Under the pieces are notes generated by a model that was not told where the DNA came from, did no database searches, and saw only the letters and a list, made by a program, of their open reading frames with translations. A program made the position numbers and the translations under genes. From assembly GCA_902362925.1 (NCBI GenBank), contig CABIYL010000002.1: a stretch of 64,000 nucleotides of DNA. One strand, 5' to 3'. This document shows, in pieces, positions 50,472-58,866 of this stretch (positions are counted from its first letter, which is position 1; every line of letters starts with the position of its first letter). The stretch comes from Pseudoflavonifractor sp902362925. GTDB taxonomy: Bacteria > Bacillota > Clostridia > Oscillospirales > Oscillospiraceae.

Positions 50472-51851
50472 TCAGGACGCTGCCCCCAGGGGCAGGATTT
50501 TGGTGTGATAGACCCAGCGGTACAGGACCAGGGCCACGGCGCAGGAGATGATCTCAGCTGCGGGCAGGCACCACCAGACCTGGGCCGGGGCGATAAAGAC
50601 CAGGGCAAGGCAGACAGGCAGCACGATGACGGCCTGGCGCAGCACGGAGAGAATCAGACTGAACAGGGGCACGCCCAGGGCCTGGAAGGCGGCGCCCAGG
50701 ATGATGGACACACCGGCGAACAGGAAGGAGAGGGAGATAATCCGCAAGGCCGGGACGCCCATGGCCATGGCCACATCGGGTGCGCTGAAAATCTGCATGA
50801 GCAGCTGGGGGAAGAGCAGGAAAATCACCATGCCCACGCCCATGATGCACAGGGCGGCGGCCAGGGCGAAACGGATGCCGCCGGCAATGCGCTTCTGTTT
50901 CCGGGCGCCGTAGTTGTAGCTGAGGATGGGGGTAAGACCGTTGTTCATGCCGAAGACGGGCATAAAGACAAAGGACTGGAGTTTGAAGTAGGCGGAGAGG
51001 ACGAACACCGGGGCGTCGCCGTACAGCTCCAGCATCTTGGGCAGGCTGAGAATCTTGTTCATGCCCAGGCTCATCACGGTGCTGAGGGACTGCATCACAA
51101 TGGCGGGGCCGCCGATGCGGTAGATGTCCCGGATGGTGGCGGGACAGGGGCGGAAGCCCCGCAGCGTGAGCTGTATCACGCCGTTGCGGGCCACCAGCAC
51201 AAAGCCTACCACCATGCCCACCATCTGGCCCAGGACCGTGGCGATGGCGGCGCCGGCCACGCCCATGGCGGGGAAGGGACCCAGGCCGAAGATGAGCACC
51301 GGGTCCAGAATCAGGTTGATGACCGCGCCGATGCCCTGAATAATCATGGGCCCCACCGCGTTGCCCGTGGCCTGGAGCACCCGCTCGGCGGCGAACTGCA
51401 TGCATACGCCCAGAGAGAACACCGTCACAATGGTGAGATACTGTGCGCCGTACTCCACGACCAGGGGGTCGCTGTTGAAGAAGCCCACAAAGCTGGAACC
51501 CAGGGTCAGGCCGAACAGGAGAAAGGCCACCCAGGTGAGCAGATAGAGGAAGTATCCGTTCAGCGCCACCGCACAGGCGGCCTCAGGGCGCTTTTCTCCC
51601 AGACGTCGGGAGAGCATGGCGTTGACGCCCACACCGGTGCCTACGCAGATGGCGATCATCATGGTCTGGGCCGGGTAGGCCAGGCCCAGGGCCACAAAGG
51701 CGCTGTCGTCAACCAGGGAGACGAAGTAGCTGTCCACCATGTTGTACAGGGCCTGAACCAGCATGGAGAGCATCATGGGCCAGGACATGTGGATGATAAG
51801 CTGCCGGATGGGCATGGTACCCATCTTGTTTTCCATTTCCGCCAAATTCAT
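50472..51851 (-). CDS. MATE-family efflux transporter
   Basis: A 459-aa protein with twelve predicted membrane segments in two homologous halves (residues about 10-225 and 235-455). The MATE N-terminal pattern is SWPMMLSMLVQALYNMVDSYFV. Such carriers export cationic drugs or metabolites with Na+ or H+. The start is uncertain: the ATG at 51851 sits only 2 nt after GAAAGGA, while the ATG at 51836 (MENKMG) is farther but fits many homologues. The leader contains a promoter, a short open frame and an intrinsic terminator just before the ribosome-binding site. Confidence 0.88.
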   Translation of the reverse strand: MNLAEMENKMGTMPIRQLIIHMSWPMMLSMLVQALYNMVDSYFVSLVDDSAFVALGLAYPAQTMMIAICVGTGVGVNAMLSRRLGEKRPEAACAVALNGYFLYLLTWVAFLLFGLTLGSSFVGFFNSDPLVVEYGAQYLTIVTVFSLGVCMQFAAERVLQATGNAVGPMIIQGIGAVINLILDPVLIFGLGPFPAMGVAGAAIATVLGQMVGMVVGFVLVARNGVIQLTLRGFRPCPATIRDIYRIGGPAIVMQSLSTVMSLGMNKILSLPKMLELYGDAPVFVLSAYFKLQSFVFMPVFGMNNGLTPILSYNYGARKQKRIAGGIRFALAAALCIMGVGMVIFLLFPQLLMQIFSAPDVAMAMGVPALRIISLSFLFAGVSIILGAAFQALGVPLFSLILSVLRQAVIVLPVCLALVFIAPAQVWWCLPAAEIISCAVALVLYRWVYHTKILPLGAAS

Positions 51852-51862
51852 CTTCCTTTCGT

Positions 51863-51901
51863 AAAAAAGAACGGGTTTCCCTCTGTTGAGGAAAACCCGT
51901 T
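51863..51901 (-). promoter_or_regulatory. Intrinsic terminator in the MATE leader (candidate attenuator)
   Basis: On the minus strand AACGGGTTT and AAACCCGTT form a stem with additional inner pairs, followed by CTTTTTTAC and then directly the MATE ribosome-binding site. The promoter is only about 70 nt upstream, so it terminates before the gene unless prevented. Confidence 0.65.
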
Positions 51902-51968
51902 GGTACAGTGGTTTTGCATCCCTGCGGGCCGCCGGGGAGAACCCGGCCAGCCATTCATTTGTGGGACT

Positions 51969-51998
51969 ATTATAATGCCCTTGTGTACCGCAAGTCAA
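51969..51998 (-). promoter_or_regulatory. Sigma-A promoter of the MATE gene, inside the GNAT gene end
   Basis: On the minus strand TTGACT (51993-51998) and TATAAT (51969-51974) are separated by 18 nt and overlap the last codons and stop of the GNAT gene. Confidence 0.7.
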
Positions 51999-52533
51999 CA
52001 CATATTGCGTCAGGCGGGAAGGGAATATCCGCATGGGTGCCGTCCCACTGGAAGCCGTGGGCGGCGTAGAACCGCCGGGCGCCGCTGTTCTCCCGCAGGA
52101 CGAACACAAAGGCGTTGCGGAAGCCGTCGGCCTTCAGGCGGCGGAGGGCCTCCTCGAAGAGCAGGCCGCCGTACCCCTTGCCCCGGTGGTCCGGGTGGGT
52201 GTAGAAGGAGATAATCTCCCCCCAGCCCTGATAGGCCTCGTTGGGGAAGGCGGAGCCCTCACTGGTACCGGCGTTGTAGTTCTCGGTGCGGGCGGGGCCG
52301 TAGTTGATGGCGGCCACCGGGGTGTCTCCGCTGTAAAGGAGAAGTCCGTGACAGCGACCGGTTTCGTAGTCCTCCCGGAAGAACTTCACCCACCGGTCAT
52401 CAGTGATTTCCCGGGCCATATAGTCGTCGGGCACATAGCCTACATAGGTGTCCCTCCAGCCCAGGGCGTGGATAAGGGACATGGCGGCAAAGTGCTCGTC
52501 GGTGCAGGCGTCCACAAAGCGAAGCTCGCTCAT
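51970..52533 (-). CDS. GNAT-family N-acetyltransferase
   Basis: A 187-aa GCN5-related acetyltransferase. The acetyl-CoA binding motif is IISFYTHPDHRGKGYGGLLFEEAL, and the C-terminal beta-bulge region is AFVFVLRENSGARRFYAAHGF, typical of small-molecule or N-terminal acetyltransferases. The substrate is unknown. Its ATG overlaps the TGA of the preceding dehydratase-like gene (ATGA at 52530-52533), so it is translationally coupled to it. Confidence 0.9.
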   Translation of the reverse strand: MSELRFVDACTDEHFAAMSLIHALGWRDTYVGYVPDDYMAREITDDRWVKFFREDYETGRCHGLLLYSGDTPVAAINYGPARTENYNAGTSEGSAFPNEAYQGWGEIISFYTHPDHRGKGYGGLLFEEALRRLKADGFRNAFVFVLRENSGARRFYAAHGFQWDGTHADIPFPPDAICVDLRYTRAL

Positions 52534-53840
52534 ACGCCGGCGTGCTCCGCTTCCCGGGCAACCTCTTCCTCATGCTGCTTCTGGAGACCGCGGGCGTTGG
52601 CCAGCATGAGCTTGATCCGGTTCTCCTGGTTGATCTTGGTGGCGCCGGGGTCGTAGTCGATGGCCACAATATTGCTCCAGGGGTAGTCGTCCTTCAGCTT
52701 GCGGATCATGCCCTTGCCCACGATGTGGTTGGGCAGGCAGCCGAAGGGCTGGGTGCACACGATGTTGGGCACGCCGGTGTGGATGAGCTCCAGCATCTCG
52801 GCGGTGAGGAGCCAGCCCTCGCCCATCTTGTTGCCGTCGCCCAGATAGCCCTTGATGTAGCTGTGGAGCTCGTCGAAGTCGCCGGGGGCACGGAAGCGGC
52901 CAGAACGCTTGAGGGCGTCGATCATGGCCCGCTGCTTCTTCTTGATGTACCCAGCGAACACACGGCACACGGCCTGCTTGATCCACTTGCCGCCGTAGAT
53001 ATCAACATCCACGTCACGGTTGAAGATCTTGAAGATGACGAAGTCGGCCAGACCGGGCACCACGGGCTCAGCCCCCTCGGAGAGGAGGAACTGCTCCAGG
53101 TTGTTGTTGCCCAGGGGGGAGTACTTGACGTAGATTTCGCCGACCACACCCACCCGGACCTTCTGCTCTCCGGCCACGGGGATGGACTTGAACCGGTCGA
53201 TGATGCGCTCAAAGTTGGCGATCATGCTCTTGTGGTTCATGCCCCTGCCCTCGTTCATCTCGGAGAGGAGGAAGTCCATGCAGTCCTCAATGGCCTTGTC
53301 GGTATCGCCGGCGGTGACCTCGTAGGGCCGGACCTGGTTGGCCACGTTCATGAGCAGGTCGCCGTAGAACACGGCAAACACGGCCTTGCGGATGAAGCCC
53401 AGGGACAGCTTGAAGCCAGGGTTGTGCTCCAGGCCGGACAGGTTCACCGAGATGACGGGCACATAGGCCAGGTCGGCTTTCTCCAGGGCCTTGCGGAGCA
53501 TGTGGATGTAGTTGGAGGCACGGCAGCCGCCGCCGGTCTGGGTGATGACCAGGGCCACCTTGTGGGGGTCGTACTTGCCGCTCTTCACCGCGTCGATGAG
53601 CTGGCCGATGACCAGAATGGCGGGGAAGCAGGCGTCGTTGTGGACATACTTCTGTCCGTAGTCCAGGATGCTCTTGCCGGTGGTGTTGAGCATCTCCACC
53701 TTGTAGCCCTCGGTCTGCATGATGCGCACCAGCATGGCGAAGTGCATGGGCAGCATCTGGGGCACCAGAAGGGTGTACTCCTCCTTCATCTCCTTGGTGA
53801 AGAGAAGGCGGCCGGTCTTGTCGTATTCCAGTTTTGCCAT
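52530..53840 (-). CDS. 2-Hydroxyacyl-CoA dehydratase-type protein (HgdB-like), partner of the activase
   Basis: A 436-aa protein of the 2-hydroxyacyl-CoA dehydratase/benzoyl-CoA reductase subunit group as found at the C-terminus of very large activase fusions. It shows Cys residues in HNDACFPAILVIGQ, TQTGGGCRASNYI and CTQPFGCLPNHIVGKG that could hold an iron-sulfur cluster. AAAGGAC precedes the ATG. It lies 72 nt after the 984-aa activase gene on the same strand. The pair has the combined length (about 1,420 aa) of the single-chain versions in other Bacillota. The substrate is unknown, and no CoA transferase is nearby. Confidence 0.82.
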   Translation of the reverse strand: MAKLEYDKTGRLLFTKEMKEEYTLLVPQMLPMHFAMLVRIMQTEGYKVEMLNTTGKSILDYGQKYVHNDACFPAILVIGQLIDAVKSGKYDPHKVALVITQTGGGCRASNYIHMLRKALEKADLAYVPVISVNLSGLEHNPGFKLSLGFIRKAVFAVFYGDLLMNVANQVRPYEVTAGDTDKAIEDCMDFLLSEMNEGRGMNHKSMIANFERIIDRFKSIPVAGEQKVRVGVVGEIYVKYSPLGNNNLEQFLLSEGAEPVVPGLADFVIFKIFNRDVDVDIYGGKWIKQAVCRVFAGYIKKKQRAMIDALKRSGRFRAPGDFDELHSYIKGYLGDGNKMGEGWLLTAEMLELIHTGVPNIVCTQPFGCLPNHIVGKGMIRKLKDDYPWSNIVAIDYDPGATKINQENRIKLMLANARGLQKQHEEEVAREAEHAGV

Positions 53841-53912
53841 AGAAAGATAAGTCCTTTCCGCATACGTTACGCCGTTCAGGCGCGCGAGATTGTGTAGAAA
53901 ACAGGAGCCCTG

Positions 53913-56867
53913 TCAGGCGTTGGCGGCGTTCCGGTCCTGCTGCTTGCGGGCGTCGATGGCGGCGATGAGGGAGCGGATACGGATACGCACCGCACCCAGG
54001 TTGCTGATGTCGTCAATCTTCAGCTGGGTGTACAGCTTGCCGCCCTCCTCCAGGATGGACCGCAGCTCATCGGTGGTGATGGCGTCGGTGCCGCAGCCGA
54101 AGGAGACCAGCTGGACCACCTGCATGTCGGGCTGAGTGCAGACATAGCGGGCGGCGTTGTACATCCGGCTCTGGAAGGTCCACTGGTTGAGAACCTTCCG
54201 GGGGGCGTAGCCCTTCAGGTAGGAGAGGGCGTCCTCGGTGATGAGCACGAAGCCGAAGGAGGTGATGAGGTCGTTGATGCCGTGGTTGATCTCGGGGTCG
54301 ATGTGGTAGGGACGGCCGCAGACCACCAGGATAGGCATGTTCATGGCCCGGGCGTACTCGATGTACTTCTTGCCGGTGGTACGCACATCATGGACGTAGG
54401 CGTCGTAGGCCTCATAGGCGGCCTTGGCGGCGGCCACGGACTCCTTCTTGGGGATGGAGAACTCCTCTTCCATCATCTTGGCGATGCGCTTGGCAAAGTC
54501 CTTGTGCCGCCACAGGCCCACATAGGGGTTGAGGAACTTGGTCTGCTTCAGGGCGGGCACGTTGGCGGCCAGCAGCTCGGGGTAGTAGGCCACCACGGGG
54601 CAGTTGAAGTGGTTGTCGCCGATGCCCTCGTCGTTGTTGTAGGACATGCAGGGGTACCAGATGGTGTCCACGCCCTCCTCCACCAGGGCCTCCACGTGGC
54701 CGTGGAGCAGCTTGGCGGGGTAGCACACCGTGTCAGAGGGGATGGTGTGCTGGCCCTTGATGTACAGCTTCCGGGAGGATTCGGGGGAGAGGACCACCTC
54801 GAAGTTGAGCTTGGTGAAGAAGGTGAACCAGAAGGGCAGGTTCTCGTACATGTTCAGGCCGAAGGGGATGCCGATGCGGCCGCGGACGCCGGTGCCCTCG
54901 CCCTTGCCCTCCATGGCCCGGAGCTTCTTGTACTTGTAGTTCATCAGGTCGGGCAGCTCCACCTTCTCCTTGCCCAGGGGGCGAGAACAGCGGTTGCCGG
55001 AGATGAACTTGCGGCCGCCGTCAAACTGGTTGACGGTGAGGGCGCAGTGGTTGGTACACAGACCGCAGGTCACAGGCTTTGCGCTGTGGGTGAAGGACTG
55101 TAAAGCCTCTTCACCGAGCAGGCCGCTGGCGTTCAGGTGCAGGTCACGGGCGGCCAGGGCGGCGCCGAAGGCACCCATAATGCCGGCGATGGTGGGACGG
55201 GTCACGTTCCGGCCCAGCTCCTGCTCAAAGGCCCGGAGCACGGCGTCGTTGTGGAAGGTGCCGCCCTGAACCACGATGTGCTTGCCCAAGTCGTCGGCGC
55301 TGGCGGCACGGATGACCTTGTACACCGCGTTCTTGACGATGGAGATGGACAGACCGGCGGAGATATCCTCCACGCTGGCGCCGTCCTTCTGTGCCTGCTT
55401 CACACTGGAGTTCATGAACACGGTGCAGCGGGAGCCCAGGTTCACCGGGTGCTGAGCGAAGAGGCCCAGCTTGGCAAAGTCGGCGATGGAGTAGCCCAGG
55501 GCCTTGGCGAAGGTCTCGATAAAGGAGCCGCAGCCGGAGGAGCAGGCCTCGTTGAGCATGATGGAGTCCACCGCGCCATTGCGGATCTTGAAGCACTTCA
55601 TGTCCTGGCCGCCGATGTCAATGATGAAATCCACGTCTGGGTTGAAGTGACGGGCGGCGTTGTAGTGGGCCACGGTCTCCACCAGGCCCAGGTCGCAGCC
55701 GAAGGCGTTCTTGATCAGGTCCTCGCCGTAGCCGGTGACGGCGGAGCCCTTGATGGTGATACGGTCGCCGCAGAGCTTGTAGATCTCCTTCAGCTGCTCC
55801 AGCACCACAGCCACCGGGTTGCCCAGGTTGGAGTGATAGTAGGTGTAGAGCAGGCCGCCGTCGGGGGCGATGAGGGCCACCTTGGTGGTGGTGGAGCCTG
55901 CGTCGATGCCCAGGAAGGCGTCGCCGGTGTAGGTATGGATATCCGCCTCGGGGGGATGGTTGGCGTTGTGGCGGGTGACGAAGGCGTCGTAGTCGGCCTT
56001 GTCGGTGAAGAGAGGGGGCATGGTGTCCACCGTGTTGGTGGCGTCCACGCTCTCCTCCAGCCGCTTGAGCAGGTCATCGAAGGACTGCTCGGGGTAGTCG
56101 GAGGAGCACAGACCTGCGCCGATGGCGGCGAAGCAGTCGCCGTCCTCGGGGAAGATGGCGTGCTCCTCGTCCAGCTTCAGGGTCTCCACGAACCGCTGCC
56201 GCAGGCCCATGAGGAAGTGGAGGGGGCCGCCCAGGAACACAATCTTGCCCTTGAGCTCACGGCCCTGGGTCAGGCCGGCCACGGTCTGGTCCACCACGGC
56301 CTGGAAGATGGAGGCGGCCACGTCCTCCTTGCGTCCGCCCTGATTGAGGATGGGCTGGATGTCGCTCTTGGCGAACACGCCGCAGCGGGAGGCGATGGGG
56401 TAGATCTTCTCGTGCTTCAGGCTCAGCTCGTCCAGCTCATTGACGGAGACGCTCATCAGGGTGGCCATCTGGTCGATGAAGGCGCCGGTACCGCCGGCGC
56501 AGGAGCCGTTCATCCGCTCCTCCAGGGCGCCGCCGAAGAAGATGATCTTGGCGTCCTCGCCGCCCAGCTCGATGACGGCGTCGGTGTCCGGGTAGTAGGC
56601 ACGGACGGCGGCGGCGGTGGCATACACCTCCTGGACAAAGTCCACATTGGCGGCCTTGGCCACGCCCAGACCGGCGGAGCCGGTGATGACCATCCGGACC
56701 ATCTGTCCCCTCAGCATATCCTGAATGGAGTGGAGGGTCTCACAGGCTCGTTCCCGGGCCTTGGAATAGTGCCGCTCGTAGGAACGGAACAGCAGCTTGT
56801 TCTGTTCATCCAGCACCACAACCTTGACGGTGGTGGAGCCGATGTCGATACCGATGCGCAGGCTCAT
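53913..56867 (-). CDS. Double 2-hydroxyacyl-CoA dehydratase activase with DUF2229 domain
   Basis: A 984-aa protein with two ASKHA ATPase domains of the BadF/BcrA/HgdC type (residues about 1-270 and 317-590). Each has a DIGSTTVK or DAGSTTTK phosphate loop and a cluster Cys motif (GSCAGGTGAFIDQM, ACSSGCGSFIETF). A DUF2229/HgdB-like region (about 640-980) carries CGLCTNHC and NRCSRP. Activases use ATP to inject a low-potential electron into an iron-sulfur dehydratase. Here donor and acceptor parts seem to form one system with the following gene. The role of these large proteins is not established. The ATG follows AGGAG. Confidence 0.88.
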   Translation of the reverse strand: MSLRIGIDIGSTTVKVVVLDEQNKLLFRSYERHYSKARERACETLHSIQDMLRGQMVRMVITGSAGLGVAKAANVDFVQEVYATAAAVRAYYPDTDAVIELGGEDAKIIFFGGALEERMNGSCAGGTGAFIDQMATLMSVSVNELDELSLKHEKIYPIASRCGVFAKSDIQPILNQGGRKEDVAASIFQAVVDQTVAGLTQGRELKGKIVFLGGPLHFLMGLRQRFVETLKLDEEHAIFPEDGDCFAAIGAGLCSSDYPEQSFDDLLKRLEESVDATNTVDTMPPLFTDKADYDAFVTRHNANHPPEADIHTYTGDAFLGIDAGSTTTKVALIAPDGGLLYTYYHSNLGNPVAVVLEQLKEIYKLCGDRITIKGSAVTGYGEDLIKNAFGCDLGLVETVAHYNAARHFNPDVDFIIDIGGQDMKCFKIRNGAVDSIMLNEACSSGCGSFIETFAKALGYSIADFAKLGLFAQHPVNLGSRCTVFMNSSVKQAQKDGASVEDISAGLSISIVKNAVYKVIRAASADDLGKHIVVQGGTFHNDAVLRAFEQELGRNVTRPTIAGIMGAFGAALAARDLHLNASGLLGEEALQSFTHSAKPVTCGLCTNHCALTVNQFDGGRKFISGNRCSRPLGKEKVELPDLMNYKYKKLRAMEGKGEGTGVRGRIGIPFGLNMYENLPFWFTFFTKLNFEVVLSPESSRKLYIKGQHTIPSDTVCYPAKLLHGHVEALVEEGVDTIWYPCMSYNNDEGIGDNHFNCPVVAYYPELLAANVPALKQTKFLNPYVGLWRHKDFAKRIAKMMEEEFSIPKKESVAAAKAAYEAYDAYVHDVRTTGKKYIEYARAMNMPILVVCGRPYHIDPEINHGINDLITSFGFVLITEDALSYLKGYAPRKVLNQWTFQSRMYNAARYVCTQPDMQVVQLVSFGCGTDAITTDELRSILEEGGKLYTQLKIDDISNLGAVRIRIRSLIAAIDARKQQDRNAANA

Positions 56868-57213
56868 AGGGTCACTCCTAAAATCCCATCTGGGTTATTT
56901 CGCTTGTTCATTACATAATATAACAAAAACAAAAAGATTACAACCCTAACCTAGTAAAATAGAGGATATTCCGTACATGGAAATTTGGGACCGGGAGGGG
57001 GCAGAAATTTGGTGAAATCGCAAGGAAAAGAGAAAAAGCGGAATTCTCTTCCGAATACGGAGGAAACAGCCACAAGGGGACGGAAGGGCGGGATATGGCG
57101 GATTTTCATCTGATTTTAAGAATTCCTCCCTAGTAGAATAAAGAAAAGGGCGGTATGATAAAGCCATAAAATAACCGCACTGGGATCTGCGGCGGGACAC
57201 AGGGGGAATAGAC
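56868..57213. other. AT-rich divergent intergenic region
   Basis: 346 bp with no convincing gene. On the minus strand TTGTAA and TATTAT, 17 nt apart (about 56910-56940), form a promoter candidate for the activase gene. The similar motifs CCTAGTAAAATAGA (near 56950) and CCTAGTAGAATAAA (near 57129) occur 180 bp apart. A short minus-strand frame (56946-57200) has no ribosome-binding site or family resemblance and is dismissed. Confidence 0.5.
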
Positions 57214-57795
57214 GTGGAGGCACAGGCGTACCTGGATGAGCTGTCGGGGTATCTGGCCGGACGGATGCCGCGTCGGGAGCTGGACAGCGTTCTGGAATAT
57301 TATAAGGAGTACTTTGAGGAGAAGGGGCCGGATGGGGCCTGGCAGGCGGAGGAGGAGCTGGGCACGCCTGACGAGGCGGCCGCCCGTATCCTGGGGGCCA
57401 CATCCCGGCCGGGCGGCAGAGAGCGCCGCCGCTGGAGCACGGGACAGATTGTGGCGGTCATTGTCCTCTCACCCATATGGGTGCCGGTGCTGCTGGGGCT
57501 GGCTGCGGTGGTGATAACCCTGGCCCTGGGCCTGCTGGGCACGGCAGCCTGCATCGCCGCCGGTGGAATTGCCTGCGTGCTGGGGGGACTGTTTGTGGTG
57601 TGGTGCGGCATCACCCAGATTTTTTACAGTGTCCCCACCACACTGTTTTTTACCGGCCTGGGCTTTGTTGCAGCAGCGCTGGGACTGCTGATATTCCTGG
57701 GCGGCGCGGCACTGTGCGTACTCTGGTGTAAAGGAGTGGCCGCGCTGGTCCGCTGGATCGCCCGGGGCGGAAGAAGAGAGGAGGCAGCAGCATGA
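57214..57795 (+). CDS. DUF1700-type membrane protein
   Basis: A 193-aa protein. The N-terminal 60 residues are a soluble HAAS-like helical segment (YLDELSGYLAGRMPRRELDSVLEYYKEYFEE), and the rest contains three to four membrane helices (about 75-175). The start is GTG at 57214 after AGGGGG. The stop overlaps the ATG of the DUF4097 gene (57792-57795). DUF1700/DUF4097 pairs usually follow a PadR regulator and are thought to act in envelope stress. No PadR gene is present here. Confidence 0.8.
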   Translation: MEAQAYLDELSGYLAGRMPRRELDSVLEYYKEYFEEKGPDGAWQAEEELGTPDEAAARILGATSRPGGRERRRWSTGQIVAVIVLSPIWVPVLLGLAAVVITLALGLLGTAACIAAGGIACVLGGLFVVWCGITQIFYSVPTTLFFTGLGFVAAALGLLIFLGGAALCVLWCKGVAALVRWIARGGRREEAAA

Positions 57796-58718
57796 AGGGA
57801 CTGACCAAGCTGATTATGGGCATTGCGGCGCCCCTCCTTGCGGTGGGCATAGTGCTCTCCGGCGTGGGCTGGGCCATGGGGGCAGACACCTCCATCCAGG
57901 TCCCGGTGGGAAGTGAGCAGATTCATGTGGGCTGGGACGGCATTCATCTCTCCGGCTGGAGCAGCTCATATGTGACAGACACAGCCGTGGTGGAGGATAT
58001 GGCGCTGTCTTCCTTCACCAGAGTGGATGTGGAGCTGTCCAACGGAACCGTGACCGTCTCTTCCGGCGAGACCTACGGCATCCGGCTGAGCAGCGGAAGC
58101 CGGAAGCTGCAGTACAGCCTGGAGGACGGTACATTAAAGGTATGGGACGAGGAGCTTATCGGTGTACAGCTCTCCGAGCGGGGCGGCAGCGTTGAAATCT
58201 TCCTGCCCGACGGCGCGGAGCTTGCGGATGCGGATATCACCAACTCCCTTGGCAGCATCGAGCTGAAAAATATCAGCGCGGAGACCCTCACAGCCGAGGC
58301 AGACCTGGGCGATATCACGGCCGATGGGCTTCGGGCGGACAGCGCCACGCTGACGGCAGAATGCGGCGCCGTGAACCTGACAAGCGTGGAGGCGGACGAG
58401 TTGGAGACGGATCTGTCCCTGGGCGACATGACCGCCACCGGGCTGGCAATCACGGACCGGCTGACCGTCACCAACGATATGGGAGGCGTCTCCCTGGAGG
58501 GCGAGCTGGGCGAGAAGGTCAGCGTAACAGCGGATATGGGCGATATCAGCGCGGTCTCTTCCAGAGCGGAGCAGTGGTATGGGTATGAGCTGAGCACCGA
58601 CATGGGTGAGATCACCGTGAACGGACAGAGCCGGGGCGTCTCTGTATCCCAGAAGGGAGGAGAGGGGACCATGGAGCTCCACACGGATATGGGCGGCATC
58701 ACGGTCCGCTTTTCCTGA
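57792..58718 (+). CDS. DUF4097-type putative adhesin / beta-solenoid envelope protein
   Basis: A 308-aa protein with an N-terminal membrane anchor or signal (residues 1-30), followed by a repetitive beta-strand domain (about 80-308). The repeats have the form xADLGDITADGL, LSLGDMTATGL, VTADMGDIS and STDMGEITV, typical of the DUF4097 beta-solenoid fold. It is translationally coupled to the DUF1700 gene. It likely sits on the outer face of the membrane. The exact role is unknown. A perfect terminator follows. Confidence 0.85.
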   Translation: MKGLTKLIMGIAAPLLAVGIVLSGVGWAMGADTSIQVPVGSEQIHVGWDGIHLSGWSSSYVTDTAVVEDMALSSFTRVDVELSNGTVTVSSGETYGIRLSSGSRKLQYSLEDGTLKVWDEELIGVQLSERGGSVEIFLPDGAELADADITNSLGSIELKNISAETLTAEADLGDITADGLRADSATLTAECGAVNLTSVEADELETDLSLGDMTATGLAITDRLTVTNDMGGVSLEGELGEKVSVTADMGDISAVSSRAEQWYGYELSTDMGEITVNGQSRGVSVSQKGGEGTMELHTDMGGITVRFS

Positions 58719-58734
58719 AGCGGACGGGGAGCCG

Positions 58735-58768
58735 GAAACGCATCCCGAACTATTTCGGGATGCGTTTC
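58735..58768 (+). terminator. Terminator of the DUF1700-DUF4097 operon
   Basis: GAAACGCATCCCGAA pairs perfectly with TTCGGGATGCGTTTC around CTAT, followed by AATTATTTTT. Confidence 0.88.
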
Positions 58769-58792
58769 AATTATTTTTGGGGGGAAATGCCG

Positions 58793-58821
58793 TTGACACG
58801 GGGGAGGAAGGACGATAAAAT
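58793..58821 (+). promoter_or_regulatory. Sigma-A promoter of the LTA-synthase-like gene
   Basis: TTGACA (58793-58798) and TAAAAT (58816-58821) are 17 nt apart, about 45 nt before the start codon. Confidence 0.8.
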
Positions 58822-58866
58822 AGCACCTGATTGTAATCATGAATTTTGACCCTGAGGGTGAATCAT

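Noticed and set aside
56946..57200. 84-codon minus-strand frame in the activase/DUF1700 intergenic region
   Set aside because: No ribosome-binding site, odd composition and no recognisable family.
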